Shown here: positions 8,251 to 17,775 of the stretch, piece after piece
Position numbering within the stretch: position 1 is the first letter of the stretch
Layout of the letters: each line of letters starts with the position of its first letter
NCBI GenBank assembly: GCA_963798015.1
Contig: CAWCSA010000013.1
Location: 240,597-304,596 of the forward strand
Origin: Roseiarcus sp963798015
GTDB lineage: Bacteria > Pseudomonadota > Alphaproteobacteria > Rhizobiales > Beijerinckiaceae
Direction of reading: 5' to 3'
DNA: 64,000 bases
Position numbers and translations under genes: made by a program
Notes under the pieces: model-generated
Database searches by the model: none
What the model was told of the DNA's origin: nothing
What the model saw: only the letters and a program-made list of their open reading frames with translations

Positions 8251-9825
8251 ATGACTACGGCACTCGCGCGCGAAGAGATCAAGCGCTTCCTCGCCTCCGC
8301 GAAGGCTGAGGTTCTCTGCGTCACTGGCAAGTGGGGTGTTGGCAAGACCTACGCTTGGCAGGAGAGCCTGCAGGCTGCGGGCGGGCAGGGTAAGGTTGCT
8401 CTAAAGCGATACGCCTACGTGTCTCTATTCGGGCAGAACTCGCTCGACGACGTTAGATATGCGCTATTTGAGAGTACGGTACCGATCGACAGAATCGCCG
8501 GCGATATCGACGTCGAGACGATCACCACATCGTTGAACAGAATCGAAGAAGCAGGGCGACGCTCTGTATCCTTTCTCAAAGTGATCCCGGCTTTGAACAG
8601 TTATCTCTCCAATGCAAACAGGTCATTCTTCCTGTTTGTCAGGGAGCAAATAATCTGTTTTGACGATCTTGAGCGTGCGGGCAAGGGCTTGGCGGCTAAA
8701 GATGTCCTTGGACTGATCACCTTCCTCAAAGAGCAGCGACGCTGCAAGGTTGTCATGCTTCTCAACCAAGAGGCGCTCGAAGAAGTTGCGGGCCAGGATT
8801 TTCGGACCCAGCTCGAAAAAGTCGCGGACATAACGCTTGAGTTCAGCCCGTCACCAGCAGAGGCGGCCGCAATCGCCTTTTATGCTGGGAACGAAAACTC
8901 ACAACGGCTGAGACGCCATTGCGAGACGCTAGGCATCGTTAACATCCGAGTGATGGCCAAGATTGGTCGCCTGGCGGAGCGCTTGGAAACGCTGCTATCT
9001 CAGTTTGAGGAAGGAGTCCTCAGGCGAGCGCTTCAATCGACTACACTCTTCGCGTGGTCGGTCTATCAACCTGACAACGCTCCTCCGCTCGACTTCATCA
9101 CATCCTTCAACCTGTTCAGAGACTTGGTTCGTGGCATTCATGGCAATGAACCTGCCAGCGATGCCGAGAAGTCATGGCGATCGTTGCTGATGGACTATGA
9201 CTTCCAGCACGTGGACGAGTTCGATCTGGTCCTTCTCGACGGGGTCAAGCGGGGTGCATTCGAGCCGACGGCGCTCCTCCGTGAAGCCGCCGTCCTCGAC
9301 AAGAAGTTCAAACATGAGAAGCTAGACAACTCGTTCAGTCAAGCATGGGCGCTGTATCATGACTTTTTCGATGACAATGCTGATGCTGTTTTGGATGCAC
9401 TTTATGGAGCATTCCGTACCAGCGTGGAGACGATTTCGCCGGTGAACCTAAATGGAACTCTCAAAATCTTCAAAGAGCTGGGTTGGCCCGAACAAGCGCA
9501 GCAGCTGCTGGATTTTTATATGGCGAACAGACACGAAAAAGCAGCATTCTTCGACCTGAACGCCCATCCATTCGGCTCCGATATTTCCGAGCCGGAATTG
9601 AGGGCGGCTTTCGCTGGCCGGCGTGCCAGCGCTCCGAAGAACCAGGACCTCGCTCAGACGCTTTCAAGGATCGGCAAGAACCAAGGGTGGGACGAGGAGG
9701 ATTTGGAGTTCTTGGCCTCGGCGTCTGTCAGCGACTACGTCGAGCTATTTAAACGACTTCGCGGAAGCGAGCTTAAGAGCGCGATACACAACGCTGCAGT
9801 TCGGAAAATTCAGCAATTCTTCTGA
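8251..9825 (+). CDS. KAP-type P-loop NTPase
   Basis: This is a 524-residue protein from ATG 8251. Walker A is GKWGVGKT (residues 26-33) and Walker B is IICFDDLER (about 134-142), followed by LLNQEALEE near 170, which resembles the sensor region. The GxWGxGKT/DDLER pair is typical of the KAP branch of STAND/AAA-like NTPases. The C-terminal two thirds are helical and unassigned. ATG 8251 is chosen because homologues have a short leader before Walker A; an in-frame ATG at 8179 is possible. After the stop at 9825 another frame continues plausibly (KRIVATASEALRQIARESTI to 9964), so the true protein may be about 45 residues longer with a 1-bp frameshift near 9822. The likely role is ATP-driven sensing in a defence operon. 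Confidence 0.85.
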   Translation: MTTALAREEIKRFLASAKAEVLCVTGKWGVGKTYAWQESLQAAGGQGKVALKRYAYVSLFGQNSLDDVRYALFESTVPIDRIAGDIDVETITTSLNRIEEAGRRSVSFLKVIPALNSYLSNANRSFFLFVREQIICFDDLERAGKGLAAKDVLGLITFLKEQRRCKVVMLLNQEALEEVAGQDFRTQLEKVADITLEFSPSPAEAAAIAFYAGNENSQRLRRHCETLGIVNIRVMAKIGRLAERLETLLSQFEEGVLRRALQSTTLFAWSVYQPDNAPPLDFITSFNLFRDLVRGIHGNEPASDAEKSWRSLLMDYDFQHVDEFDLVLLDGVKRGAFEPTALLREAAVLDKKFKHEKLDNSFSQAWALYHDFFDDNADAVLDALYGAFRTSVETISPVNLNGTLKIFKELGWPEQAQQLLDFYMANRHEKAAFFDLNAHPFGSDISEPELRAAFAGRRASAPKNQDLAQTLSRIGKNQGWDEEDLEFLASASVSDYVELFKRLRGSELKSAIHNAAVRKIQQFF

Positions 9826-10001
9826 GCCCGTGAAGCGGATTGTGGCCACAGCATCCGAAGCGCTTCGACAAATCGCTCGTGAATCTACCATCAATGCGCG
9901 CCGTGTGCGGATGTACGGGGTCACCGTGGAGTTGCCTCCGGAGGAGCAGGGAAAAACCACCTAATGTGCGCGGGCACCTCCCCTTTTCGCGGGCTAACCT
10001 C

Positions 10002-10029
10002 ACGCATGATAACGTCCTTGCCATGAGTG
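10002..10029. repeat. dif-like site B
   Basis: The left arm is ACGCATGATAA (10002-10012), the spacer CGTCCT (10013-10018) and the right half TGCCATGAGTG (10019-10029), which is poorly conserved. The start codon of the next gene (ATG 10023) lies inside the right half. The left arm matches the right arm of site A in inverse orientation. Confidence 0.45.
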
Positions 10030-11246
10030 ACCTTATAGGCTTCCAGACGGTCCCGGCCGCGTCAGCTCATCGAGGCAACCGAGCGCTGGTTGGCTGCTTA
10101 CGCCATGATTCCCATGCGGTTGGAGAAGCTGAAATTCATCGTTGAGGAAATACAAGTTGCGTTTCACCTCACGATGCATCTGTCTGATCCGTTCATCGCG
10201 CGCACGCTTGCTCGCCACATTCTCATTAGGGCGGAGAATTTCATCGAGCATGCGCGGGGCCTCCGCAGGCCACTCAACGACGCGGGCTATGACACGTGCA
10301 ACTTTCACAATGCTAAAGAAGCCTACGCGTCCGCCTTCGAGGAATACTTCAAGGTTGCAAGAAATCGGCTCGGCGCCCATGTTCAGGACTTCGACTTCGG
10401 CAAGCGCATCGAGCTATGGAACGACATCGAGATCGTCAAGATCAGCTTCTTTGTGGATGGCGCGCAGGAGATTTACCGGAGCCTCGCGCCCCTTAACTTG
10501 CCGGGATACGTCGCCTATGCCGAGCCGCCAGAACTGATCGACCCAGCCATCCTTGAGAGCCTTCGTCAGTTTCAGCGGGCCATCGATCGCGGCAACTGGG
10601 TCGAAATGGGAACCGATCCGCTCGCCATGACGCGAAACCACACAGCCGCGGTCTTGAACACGACGCCCGTGCATGCGCGTGCGGGACAACTCGCGTTGAT
10701 CCGCCGATGGATCGCCATGCAGCGCGACCTTCTCGACAAGCTCGCCGTCCATCTCCGGATCGCTCGCATCCTCAGAGCACGTATTATCACCGACCTCGTA
10801 AGCTTTTGCGATTGCCTTGTAACGCGTCCCGTCTCACCCGGCGCACTCCAAGCGATGGACAGGCTAGAAAAGCTCATCAGCGCCAAAGGTCAGTCGTCGG
10901 CCCCGATCGACACCTTCATTGCCGCCTCAAACTTTCATGTCGAGCTCCAAACAGCGCGGGCCATTCGTGACAGTATCGGTGCCCATCTCGAAATCGACGA
11001 TGCCCATACCGTCTCATCTCTCCTTACGGACCTCAAAGCCTATGATCCGGCCGAGGACATCACTTCTACGAGCGCGTCGTTGCCGCCTTCACCAAGACGT
11101 GCCACAGCATCCTCTATTTGCGGATGTATGCCGCCGATGGCCGGCGCTTGTACGGAGTGAGCACGAGCCGCACGCCGGCTGCCGTGCCCTATACGGGCAA
11201 CAAGATCACCAGCTCTCCCGCTCCGCCAGCGCCCCCCGATCAATGA
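10023..11246 (+). CDS. Protein with two HEPN-like RxxxxxH motifs, frameshifted at both ends
   Basis: The open core (10090-11160) encodes 356 residues. Two similar motifs are visible, RNRLGAH (core residues 91-97) and RDSIGAH (293-299), each after a long helix. They fit the R-x4-6-H signature of HEPN ribonuclease-type domains, though the fold is inferred. An N-terminal extension MSDLIGFQTVPA...RQLIEATERWL is recovered from ATG 10023 if one extra C near 10057 is removed. A C-terminal extension (HHFYERVVAAFTKTCHSILY ... APPAPPDQ) is recovered by a frame change near 11060, ending at TGA 11244-11246. That stop overlaps the next ATG (ATGA), a sign of translational coupling. The partner of the KAP NTPase is thus a possible RNA-cleaving effector. 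Confidence 0.65.
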
Positions 11247-11744
11247 CGAAGAAGCGTACCGCAGGAACCTGACGCGATGGCTCGATGGCGATGATGACCA
11301 GAAGGGGGACGCGCGCCAATTTTTCTGGCAAGCCTTTGCAGGTTCGCAGGCCGTTGAGACAGTCGAGGAAGTCGAAAGGTTCGGCACGAGAGAACGGTTG
11401 TCGCGGCTCGAATTCGGAAAGCGCATCAATTCATTTCCTCGACGCTATCCGACGAACTTTCGGATTACGATTTCAAGGGCGTCCTTGACCTCGTTCTCTC
11501 ATGCCGCAAGGGTTGGCCTTACCCGCTTGCCGAAGCCCTCGTCCGTTACGGCCGGAATGCTTCGGTGTTCTGGCAATGGCTGATCTGCTATGCGCTCGGC
11601 GAGATCGGCAGCGCTCCGCACGCGTCCGTGCATGAATTTCTGGAAGCCCGCGCCCATTCCCCGAACTGGCCTATCCGTCTTCAGGCCGCAATCGCGCGCT
11701 TCAAGACGTTCGTGAAGGCCGAAGGGTTTTCGTATCAATCATAG
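11243..11744 (+). pseudogene. Unknown protein downstream of the HEPN-like gene, frameshifted
   Basis: ATG 11243 overlaps the previous stop but is out of frame with the main reading frame, which starts NDEEAYRRNLTRWLDGDDDQ and runs through VETVEEVERFGTRERLSRLE. A second shift near 11430 leads to SDELSDYDFKGVLDLVLSCR and ends KTFVKAEGFSYQS at 11744. The joined protein is about 165 residues, helical and acidic, without a family I know. Protein-like composition across all three frames argues for a real gene hit by indels. Confidence 0.45.
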
Positions 11745-11796
11745 GGGGCATGACGAGGGCCGGCTACGGCGGCCTCGTGGATCACTGACAGCTGCT

Positions 11797-12383
11797 ATGT
11801 CAGTGCCTGAGCGGCTGGTTTGCCTGCTCGCCTTTGCGAGCATTCTCACCGGCCCGGGCGTTGGCTCGTTTTCCCAACCATTCCAAAGCAACTACATCGC
11901 GCTTCAGACCCAAATCGAAACGCTATGCCTTCCTTCTGAAGGACGACAACAAAAAGTCGAAGGCGACGACGTTGAAGCAACTCATCCAGACCAACGACTA
12001 TGTCGGGGTTTGCGTCCTTGTTGCCCTTGACCTCGACGGCGGCAATAAACACCCGTACATGCCGCCCTTATGGAAAATTGCTGCAACGGATCGATCGTAG
12101 CCGCTGGCCACGATCAAGCGTCGCGTCATCTCGCAATGTGCTTTCTTCTGAAGAAGGAGCATCGCATGGCTTTTGAAATCGCCGAAGGGTTGGCGTCTCG
12201 GAATCCCGATTGGGTGGACGTCCAGGTTCTTGTCGCTCAGATCCTGGGCGATAGCCCGGCGTGGAAGAAGAGGCTGCGCAAAAAGTCGCCAGCCTTCGTC
12301 GCGCTTACAAGCCGACCGCTGAAGCCGAGGCTCGCCTCGCCGCTGTCGAAACGGAGATCGCGAAGCGGATGGGTTCGAGCTAG
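11797..12383 (+). pseudogene. Unknown protein with TPR-like C-terminal helices, frameshifted
   Basis: At least three frame changes are needed. The pieces read LLAFASILTGPGVGSFSQPF from ATG 11797, then KDDNKKSKATTLKQLIQTND, then ASRHLAMCFLLKKEHRMAFE with IAEGLASRNPDW, then VEEEAAQKVASLRRAYKPTA, ending EIAKRMGSS at 12383. The third piece has the spacing of a tetratricopeptide repeat. It is the last gene of the plus-strand cluster beginning at 7209. Function is unknown. Confidence 0.4.
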
Positions 12384-12450
12384 GCGTACGCGGCCGAAAA
12401 TGCCGTGCGATCCTGTCCAGCCGGCTCACCCCAAAGGTTAGTTTTATCTG

Positions 12451-13443
12451 CTAAATCGTGATCCGCTCGACCTCATCGAGCGTGATTTCGTCGCCCGTGC
12501 GATCATAGAGCTTGGTGGTGCGCGGGCTTTCGTGCGCGGCCATGGCTTGCGCGTTCTCGAGCGTGCCGCCGGCCTCGAGATAGGCCGTGATGCCCGGTGG
12601 CGCGAAAGGTGTGGCAGCCGATCTTGATGCGCATGCCGAGATCGGCGGCGCGGCGCTGAACCATGCGCCAGGCGTCGACGCGGTTCATCGGCTTTTCGGT
12701 CAGCGTGTCGGTGCGGCCGGCGGCGGAGCGGAAGAGGGGGCTCTTGCCGTCGTCGCCGATGCCGGCGGCCTTGATGTAGGCATCGAGGTAGGCTTCGAGA
12801 TTGTGATGCGCCGGCATCTCATGGCGCTTGCCGCCTTTCTCATGCAGACGGACCCACCAGCGCTTGCCCTTGGGATAGTAGTCCTCGACGCGCATGGCGA
12901 CGGCCGCGCCGATGCGGGCGAAGGCGAACGTCATCACCGAAATCAGCGCCCGATCGCGCAGGCCGACCAGGGTCGACGTGTCGATGCTGTCCAGCAGCTC
13001 GCGGGCCTGTTCGCCCGTCAGAACCGTGGTCTTGCCGGTTTTGACGACGTGCTTCGGACCGCGCACCGAATGCGCCGGATTGGTCGCGACGACCTGGCCG
13101 ATGACCAGCCAGTCGAACAGCATGCGGATGGCGGCGAGGTGCTGCTTGACCGTCGGCTTCTCGAAATCCTTGCCGAGCGCCTCGACATAGGCGGCGACGT
13201 GCAGCGGCTCGATATCGGCGATCTCGCCGATCTTGTGATGGTCGCACCAGGCGAAGAACCGCGCTGCAGGCCCGGTAATACGCCATGCGGGTGTTCTTGT
13301 TGCGGATGGTGGCGGCGAAGAATTCGAGGAAGCGGCGCGCGGCCTTGTCGCCGGCGGCGGCGATCACGCGCGGCACCACGATGGCGTCGCGGGTGACAAT
13401 GGCGAGCGTTTTGGGCTGGCGGAATGACGACCTCCTGATTCAT
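12451..13443 (-). pseudogene. Tyrosine recombinase/integrase, copy int1, frameshifted
   Basis: The sequence is closely related to the intact integrase at 50689-51747. The core Arg segment (FARIGAAVAMRVEDYYPKGK), the HEKGGKRHEMPAHH segment and CHTFRATG (the HxxR box) are present. The Tyr nucleophile region HESPRTTKLYDRTGDE is readable only after correcting an extra base near 12595. Further shifts occur after the first 11 codons and near 13265. The N-terminal SAM-like DNA-binding domain is readable (LEFFAATIRNKNTRMAYYRA). The start ATG 13443 lies 9 bp from dif-like site C. This copy is inactive. Confidence 0.8.
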
Positions 13444-13451
13444 GCCGGTTA

Positions 13452-13479
13452 GTGTAACATAACGTCCTTTATGTTGCAC
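13452..13479. repeat. dif-like site C
   Basis: The left arm is GTGTAACATAA (13452-13462), the spacer CGTCCT (13463-13468) and the right arm TTATGTTGCAC (13469-13479). The arms are inverted repeats with one mismatch. TTATGTT equals the inner part of the classical XerD arm of dif. Homology between the two copies of block 2 begins at this site. Confidence 0.75.
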
Positions 13480-13658
13480 TAACAATTGACGGGAGCGGGC
13501 GACCCTTCCTGTCGAGACCAGTGGCGGAAGCCCTGAGGGCAAAACCTTATGACCGCCGGCGTCGCGGCGATCAACGCGCTGTCTGGACACTAGGGCAGGT
13601 TCCGGAGATGATGATTTGAACGGTAGCGTGGAGCGTCTAGACGGGTGGAGTTGGGACG

Positions 13659-13928
13659 ATGACCCAGAACGACGAACAGGCTTCGGACGACCGCGACTTT
13701 GCGGCGCCGAACGAGGGGCCTGCGTAGTTTGCCGCCCGAGCGAAGACCGCTCCCGGCAATGTCTGGTTCACAATCGGGCAGGGTTGGGCATTCGAAGAGC
13801 GCGGCCAGAGCGGCTTCTCGGTGCGGTTGACGATGATTCCCACCGGGTGGAACGGCGAGCTTGTGCTCGTTCCTATTCCGAAACCTGACTATACGACCGA
13901 CCCGGCGGATGACGCCCGACAAGCATAA
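13659..13928 (+). pseudogene. Small unknown protein, nonsense-mutated copy
   Basis: This is the counterpart of the intact 84-residue gene at 53959-54213. Here codon 23 is TAG instead of CAG and one base is lost near the end, extending the frame to 13928. See the copy 2 entry for the protein description. Confidence 0.7.
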
Positions 13929-13941
13929 GGGAGGCGCTCTC

Positions 13942-14883
13942 GTGCATGGCCCTGAGATAATCCGGAAAACAGCGGCGACCACGCCTGAGGATGTCAATGG
14001 CGTCCTGAATTTCCTCTGGCTCGAGTTGACCAATCGCTGCAACCTGCAGTGCGTCCATTGCTATACGGAGTCTGGTCCGCACACGGGCGATGGCGACATC
14101 CTCACTGCCGAAAACTATGAGGACTTGATGACCGAGGCGCACGGACTCGGTTGCCGGAAGATCCAGTTTATCGGGGGCGAGCCTCAGCTCAATCCGCAGT
14201 TCAAGCGTCTGCTGCGGTTCAGCACCGAAGTCGGATTCGATTTCATCGAGGTTTTCAGCAATCTGACCAGGCTGGATGACGAGACGCTCGAGATCTCGGT
14301 CGATAACGGGGTGCATTTCGCGACCTCCGTCTATTCCGACGATCCGGCGGTGCACGACAGGATCACCACGGTCCGCGGCGGCCATCGACGGACGATTGGC
14401 AATCTGCGCCGCCTGATCGACCATGGGGCCCCCACGCGGGCGGCAGTCCTAAGCATGGACAACGACCAGGAAGCAACCGCGCGGACCAGCCAGTTCCTGC
14501 TAGGTCTCGGCGCCAGTCTCGGCGAGAACCGATCATCCGAGGTCCGGGAGTTCGGCCGCGGCCAGGAGGTCGTCGGCAAGACCGAGAACATGGATGCTTT
14601 GTGCGGCCATTGCTGGAACGGCAACCTCGCGGTCGCGCCCGACGGTAAAGCGATGCCTTGCGTCATGGCCAGGCAGTGGCCGGTTGGGAACGTGTTGGAG
14701 AACTCGCTCAGCGACATTCTGAACGGCGACGCGCTCCGCGCCACGCGCCGTCAGATCTATGAGCGCGCTTGGCTTCGCGCAGCCTGCAGTCCTTATTGTA
14801 TGCAATGTTGTGGGCCGGATGGGTCCTGCCCTTGCAATCCCCTCTTGTGCCAACAGTCCTGCGCGCCCTGGGACGCTCAGTAA
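13942..14883 (+). CDS. Radical SAM/SPASM-domain protein, copy 1
   Basis: This is a 313-residue enzyme from GTG 13942, preceded by GGGAGG about 7 bases upstream. The radical SAM cluster motif CNLQCVHC (Cys33, 37 and 40) binds the 4Fe-4S cluster that cleaves S-adenosylmethionine, and GGEPQL lies near residue 80. The C-terminal SPASM region begins CGHCWNGNLAVAPDGKAMPC. It ends in a Cys-rich tail (CSPYCMQCC, then CPCNPLLCQQSCAP) that can hold auxiliary clusters. SPASM enzymes usually modify ribosomally made peptides. The only candidate substrate nearby is the small protein just upstream, which is an inference. The protein is identical to the copy at 54243-55184. Confidence 0.9.
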   Translation: MHGPEIIRKTAATTPEDVNGVLNFLWLELTNRCNLQCVHCYTESGPHTGDGDILTAENYEDLMTEAHGLGCRKIQFIGGEPQLNPQFKRLLRFSTEVGFDFIEVFSNLTRLDDETLEISVDNGVHFATSVYSDDPAVHDRITTVRGGHRRTIGNLRRLIDHGAPTRAAVLSMDNDQEATARTSQFLLGLGASLGENRSSEVREFGRGQEVVGKTENMDALCGHCWNGNLAVAPDGKAMPCVMARQWPVGNVLENSLSDILNGDALRATRRQIYERAWLRAACSPYCMQCCGPDGSCPCNPLLCQQSCAPWDAQ

Positions 14884-14970
14884 CAATTTCCGAATGACCT
14901 CCTCAGGCGGCCAGCGCAGTTTGGTGTCCGCCCTTGCCGTCCGGCTCAGTCGCGCCCTACTCGCGCCGAC

Positions 14971-15549
14971 ATGTGCAACCTCTACTCCTTGACCAAAGGC
15001 CAGGCGGCCATCCGCGACTGGTTTCGCGCGAGGCTCGATCCCACCGGCAATCTGCCGCTGTTTCCTGGCATCTTCCCCGACCAATTCGCGCCGATCGTTC
15101 GCGTCGGTGCCGACGGCGAACGCGAGCTCGTCATGGCGCGGTGGGGCATGCCTGCACCACCGCAGTTCGATGGCCAGGCGGTCACGAACATCCGCAACTT
15201 GAAAAGCCCGCATTGGCGAGGATGGCTGGGTAAGAATCACCGCTGCGTCGTCCCTGCGACATCATTTTGCGAGTACGCGGACACCAAGCCGCGCAAGACG
15301 CCGACGTGGTTCGCGCTGAGCGAAGATCGGCCCCTGTTCGCTTTCGCGGGCCTATGGACGCCCTGGCGCGGCGCGCGCGGCCCTAAGATCGCGCAAGTCG
15401 AGGGCAATCACGAGCTGCTCGGGTTTCTGACGACTGAGGCCAACGCCGTCGTTGCGCCCATTCACCCGAAGGCCATGCCGGTCATCCTGCGATCCGCGGA
15501 GGAAGCCGACGGGTGGCTCGAGGCGGAGACCGATGCTTTGGCGCTATAG
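14971..15549 (+). CDS. SRAP/YedK-type SOS-response-associated protein
   Basis: This is a 192-residue protein beginning MCNLYSL, with the catalytic Cys2 that covalently captures abasic sites in single-stranded DNA in the SRAP (HMCES/YedK) family. Conserved family segments are RWGMPAP, NIRNLKSPHWRGWL, RCVVPATSFCEYAD and AFAGLW, and the conserved His of the active site falls in PIHPKAMPVIL. The frame stops at TAG 15547, but the next codons (RPLPDDALRIVAKGEKED) are the normal family C-terminus up to TGA 15621. The protein has therefore lost about 23 residues through an amber codon shared by both copies. Confidence 0.9.
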   Translation: MCNLYSLTKGQAAIRDWFRARLDPTGNLPLFPGIFPDQFAPIVRVGADGERELVMARWGMPAPPQFDGQAVTNIRNLKSPHWRGWLGKNHRCVVPATSFCEYADTKPRKTPTWFALSEDRPLFAFAGLWTPWRGARGPKIAQVEGNHELLGFLTTEANAVVAPIHPKAMPVILRSAEEADGWLEAETDALAL

Positions 15550-15706
15550 CGGCCGTTGCCGGACGACGCGCTCAGGATCGTGGCGAAGGGCGAAAAGGAG
15601 GACGTGTCGCCTCAGAGCTGACCGAGGCGTCACACCGCAAAACCCAGGGGCGGCATTGTCCAGCAACGACCGACGCACGCGACATATATGGAGATAAGGC
15701 GGCCCT

Positions 15707-15982
15707 ATGACCCGCATCATCGAGCATCGTCAGGATGCCTCCCCAGGCGAGGCGCTGTTCGAATTGCGGGTGTTTCAATTGCGTGACGTCGACGTGCGCG
15801 CCTGCGTCGTCCCAGCCGACCTGGCCGTAGATCTCGATATGATGGCTGATATGAGCGAACCGGTTGCTCAGGCGTATCTCGACGCGCTTGCGCTGTGCGA
15901 AACGGAAAGCGTTGAGATCTTATGGGTTCACGATCCGCTCGGGCTCTTTCCGCAACGCGATCGGCCGGAGGTCGAGCTGTAA
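15707..15982 (+). CDS. Unknown 91-residue acidic protein, copy 1
   Basis: ATG 15707 opens a 91-residue frame (MTRIIEHRQDASPGEALFEL and onwards) that is fully conserved in copy 2. It contains regular alternation of hydrophobic and acidic residues and no known motif. It follows the SRAP gene on the same strand, about 85 bp after that gene's original end. Confidence 0.55.
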   Translation: MTRIIEHRQDASPGEALFELRVFQLRDVDVRACVVPADLAVDLDMMADMSEPVAQAYLDALALCETESVEILWVHDPLGLFPQRDRPEVEL

Positions 15983-16557
15983 ATCAGCCAGTCTCCTCGT
16001 CAGCGCTCAAGGAAGGATCCGGGGCCGATGGCCAATCAGGCGCGGCAGGAGTTGGGCCTCAGCGCCCTCGTCTTCGAGCAGTCGCCGGACAGTCTCGCCG
16101 ACCGACTGTCGGCGGCGCGGACGGGTCTTAGCGAGCGACGTTTCGTGAAATTGGCTCCTAGCGCCAGGACGAGCCGCTCCTATCGTCGGCGTCCCCAACG
16201 CCGCACGGCAAATCGGGCAGGCGACGACAAGAATTCTGGAGGCAGCGGGCAGCACGCCGAACGCCGGGGACGGCGTCGGCCAAGGCGGTACGGGTCGGAA
16301 AGAATGGCGCGATCTCAATGGGTTGGCTGGACTCGTGGGATAAGATCGATTTCAAAACAAGTCGCCATAAGCGGCGTTCTCAAAGAAGGCGCGTCGGGCG
16401 CAAAAGGGGGGGTCCCGCATGCGCTTGGGATGAACCCGTCGTCGGCTGGGAGCCTCGCCTAGGCGCGTCTCGGCCTCGCTGCGCGCCTGAACAAGGAATT
16501 TTCGTTGCAGATCGGCGCACAAGCGAGCCGGATGACGATACAGTATTCCGCATCGCC
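15983..16557 (+). other. Region with weak open frames only
   Basis: Between the 91-residue gene and the MFS gene a 144-codon frame (16028-16462) is open in both copies. Its second half is Arg/Ser-rich low-complexity sequence and its start (MANQARQELGLSALVFEQSP) lacks a ribosome binding site. It could be a small gene or a remnant; I do not support it as coding. Two overlapping frames in the same area are equally weak. Confidence 0.35.
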
Positions 16558-17775
16558 GTGACGTTGGGTGGCCCGCCTGTGATCCGCCTGTTGCCGCTCT
16601 ATTTCGTGATCTTCGCAGGCTTCTTCGGCTACAGCCTGTTGATCACGGTGTTCACGCCGATGTTGCTCCAGGATGGGGGCGGCGGCCTGCTGCCGGCCGG
16701 CGTGACGATGCCAACTCGCACGCTGACGCTGGGCATCCTGCTTTGCCTTTACCCGGCGGGGCAGTTTTTCGGCTCTCCGGTGCTGGGCGCGCTCTCCGAC
16801 CGCCATGGCCGCCGGCCGATCTGCTGGTTTCGCTCGGGATCACCACCGCCTGCTACGCGCTGATCGCCACAGCACTTGCCAGGCAGAGCCTCGGATTGCT
16901 CGCCTCAGCGCTCATCATTGCGGGGCTGGCCAAGGCCAATGTCGCAACGGCGCAGAGCGCGATCGCCGATGTCGTCGACCCGTCGGAGCGCAACCGCTTC
17001 TTTGGCTACGTCTATATGAGCGCCAGCCTGGCCTACATCGTCGGCCCGCTGGCAGGCGGCAGGCTCGCCGATCCGGCGCTGGTCCCCTGGTTCGGACCGG
17101 CGACGCCATTTTGGGCAACCCTTGGGCTGCTGCTCCTCACCTTGCTCGCGACGCTCGTCTCGTTCCGCGAGACCCATCCGCCAGACCGCCGCGCCGCAAC
17201 GGGCTACGGCGCGGCCTTGGCGAACCTGGCCGCCGTGGTCACCGACCGTCGATTGCGCCTGCTCTACCTCGTCAATTTCCTCGCCTATCTAGCGATCTTC
17301 GGCTTCTTCCGCTGCTACCCTATGTATCTGGTCGACGAGTTTGGCTTCGGCGTTTCCCGCGAGTTGGAGTTCGTCGCTTGGGTCGGGTTGCCATCAAATC
17401 GCCAATCTCTGGCTAACGGGATTTCTCGCCCGCCGCTTCGCCAGCCGGACGCTGACCATGGCTTCGGCCGCGCTCACCGGGGTGTTCATGATGGTCATAG
17501 TACTGCCCGCAGCGCCGGGGGCCCTCTGGGTGACGCTGTTCTTGACCTCGCTTGCGCTTGCCATTTGCCTCCCGGCCTCGGCCACCACGCTGTCGCTCGC
17601 CGCCGGCGCCGACGAACAGGGGCGCGCGATGGGAAACAATCAGGCGCTCCAGGTTGGGGCGGAGGCGCTGTCCGGCCTGGTCGGCGGCGTGCTGGCGATG
17701 CTCGCGGTGAAGGTGTCACTGGTCGCATTCGGCGGGATCGCCGTCCTGGCCGCGTTACTGCTCCTCGTGACGTGA
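16558..17775 (+). pseudogene. MFS transporter, frameshifted copy
   Basis: This is the counterpart of the intact gene at 56860-58080. One C is missing near 16820 inside the GALSDRHGRRPI motif A, and a small deletion near 17390 removes the segment between WVGLP and ANLWL. The 12-helix protein is therefore split over frames. It also differs in the AEANVATAQ segment (K for E). Confidence 0.85.

Noticed and set aside
16028..16462. 144-codon frame conserved in both copies of block 2
   Set aside because: Open in both copies, but identity of the copies explains that; no ribosome binding site, no domain, low-complexity Arg/Ser half.
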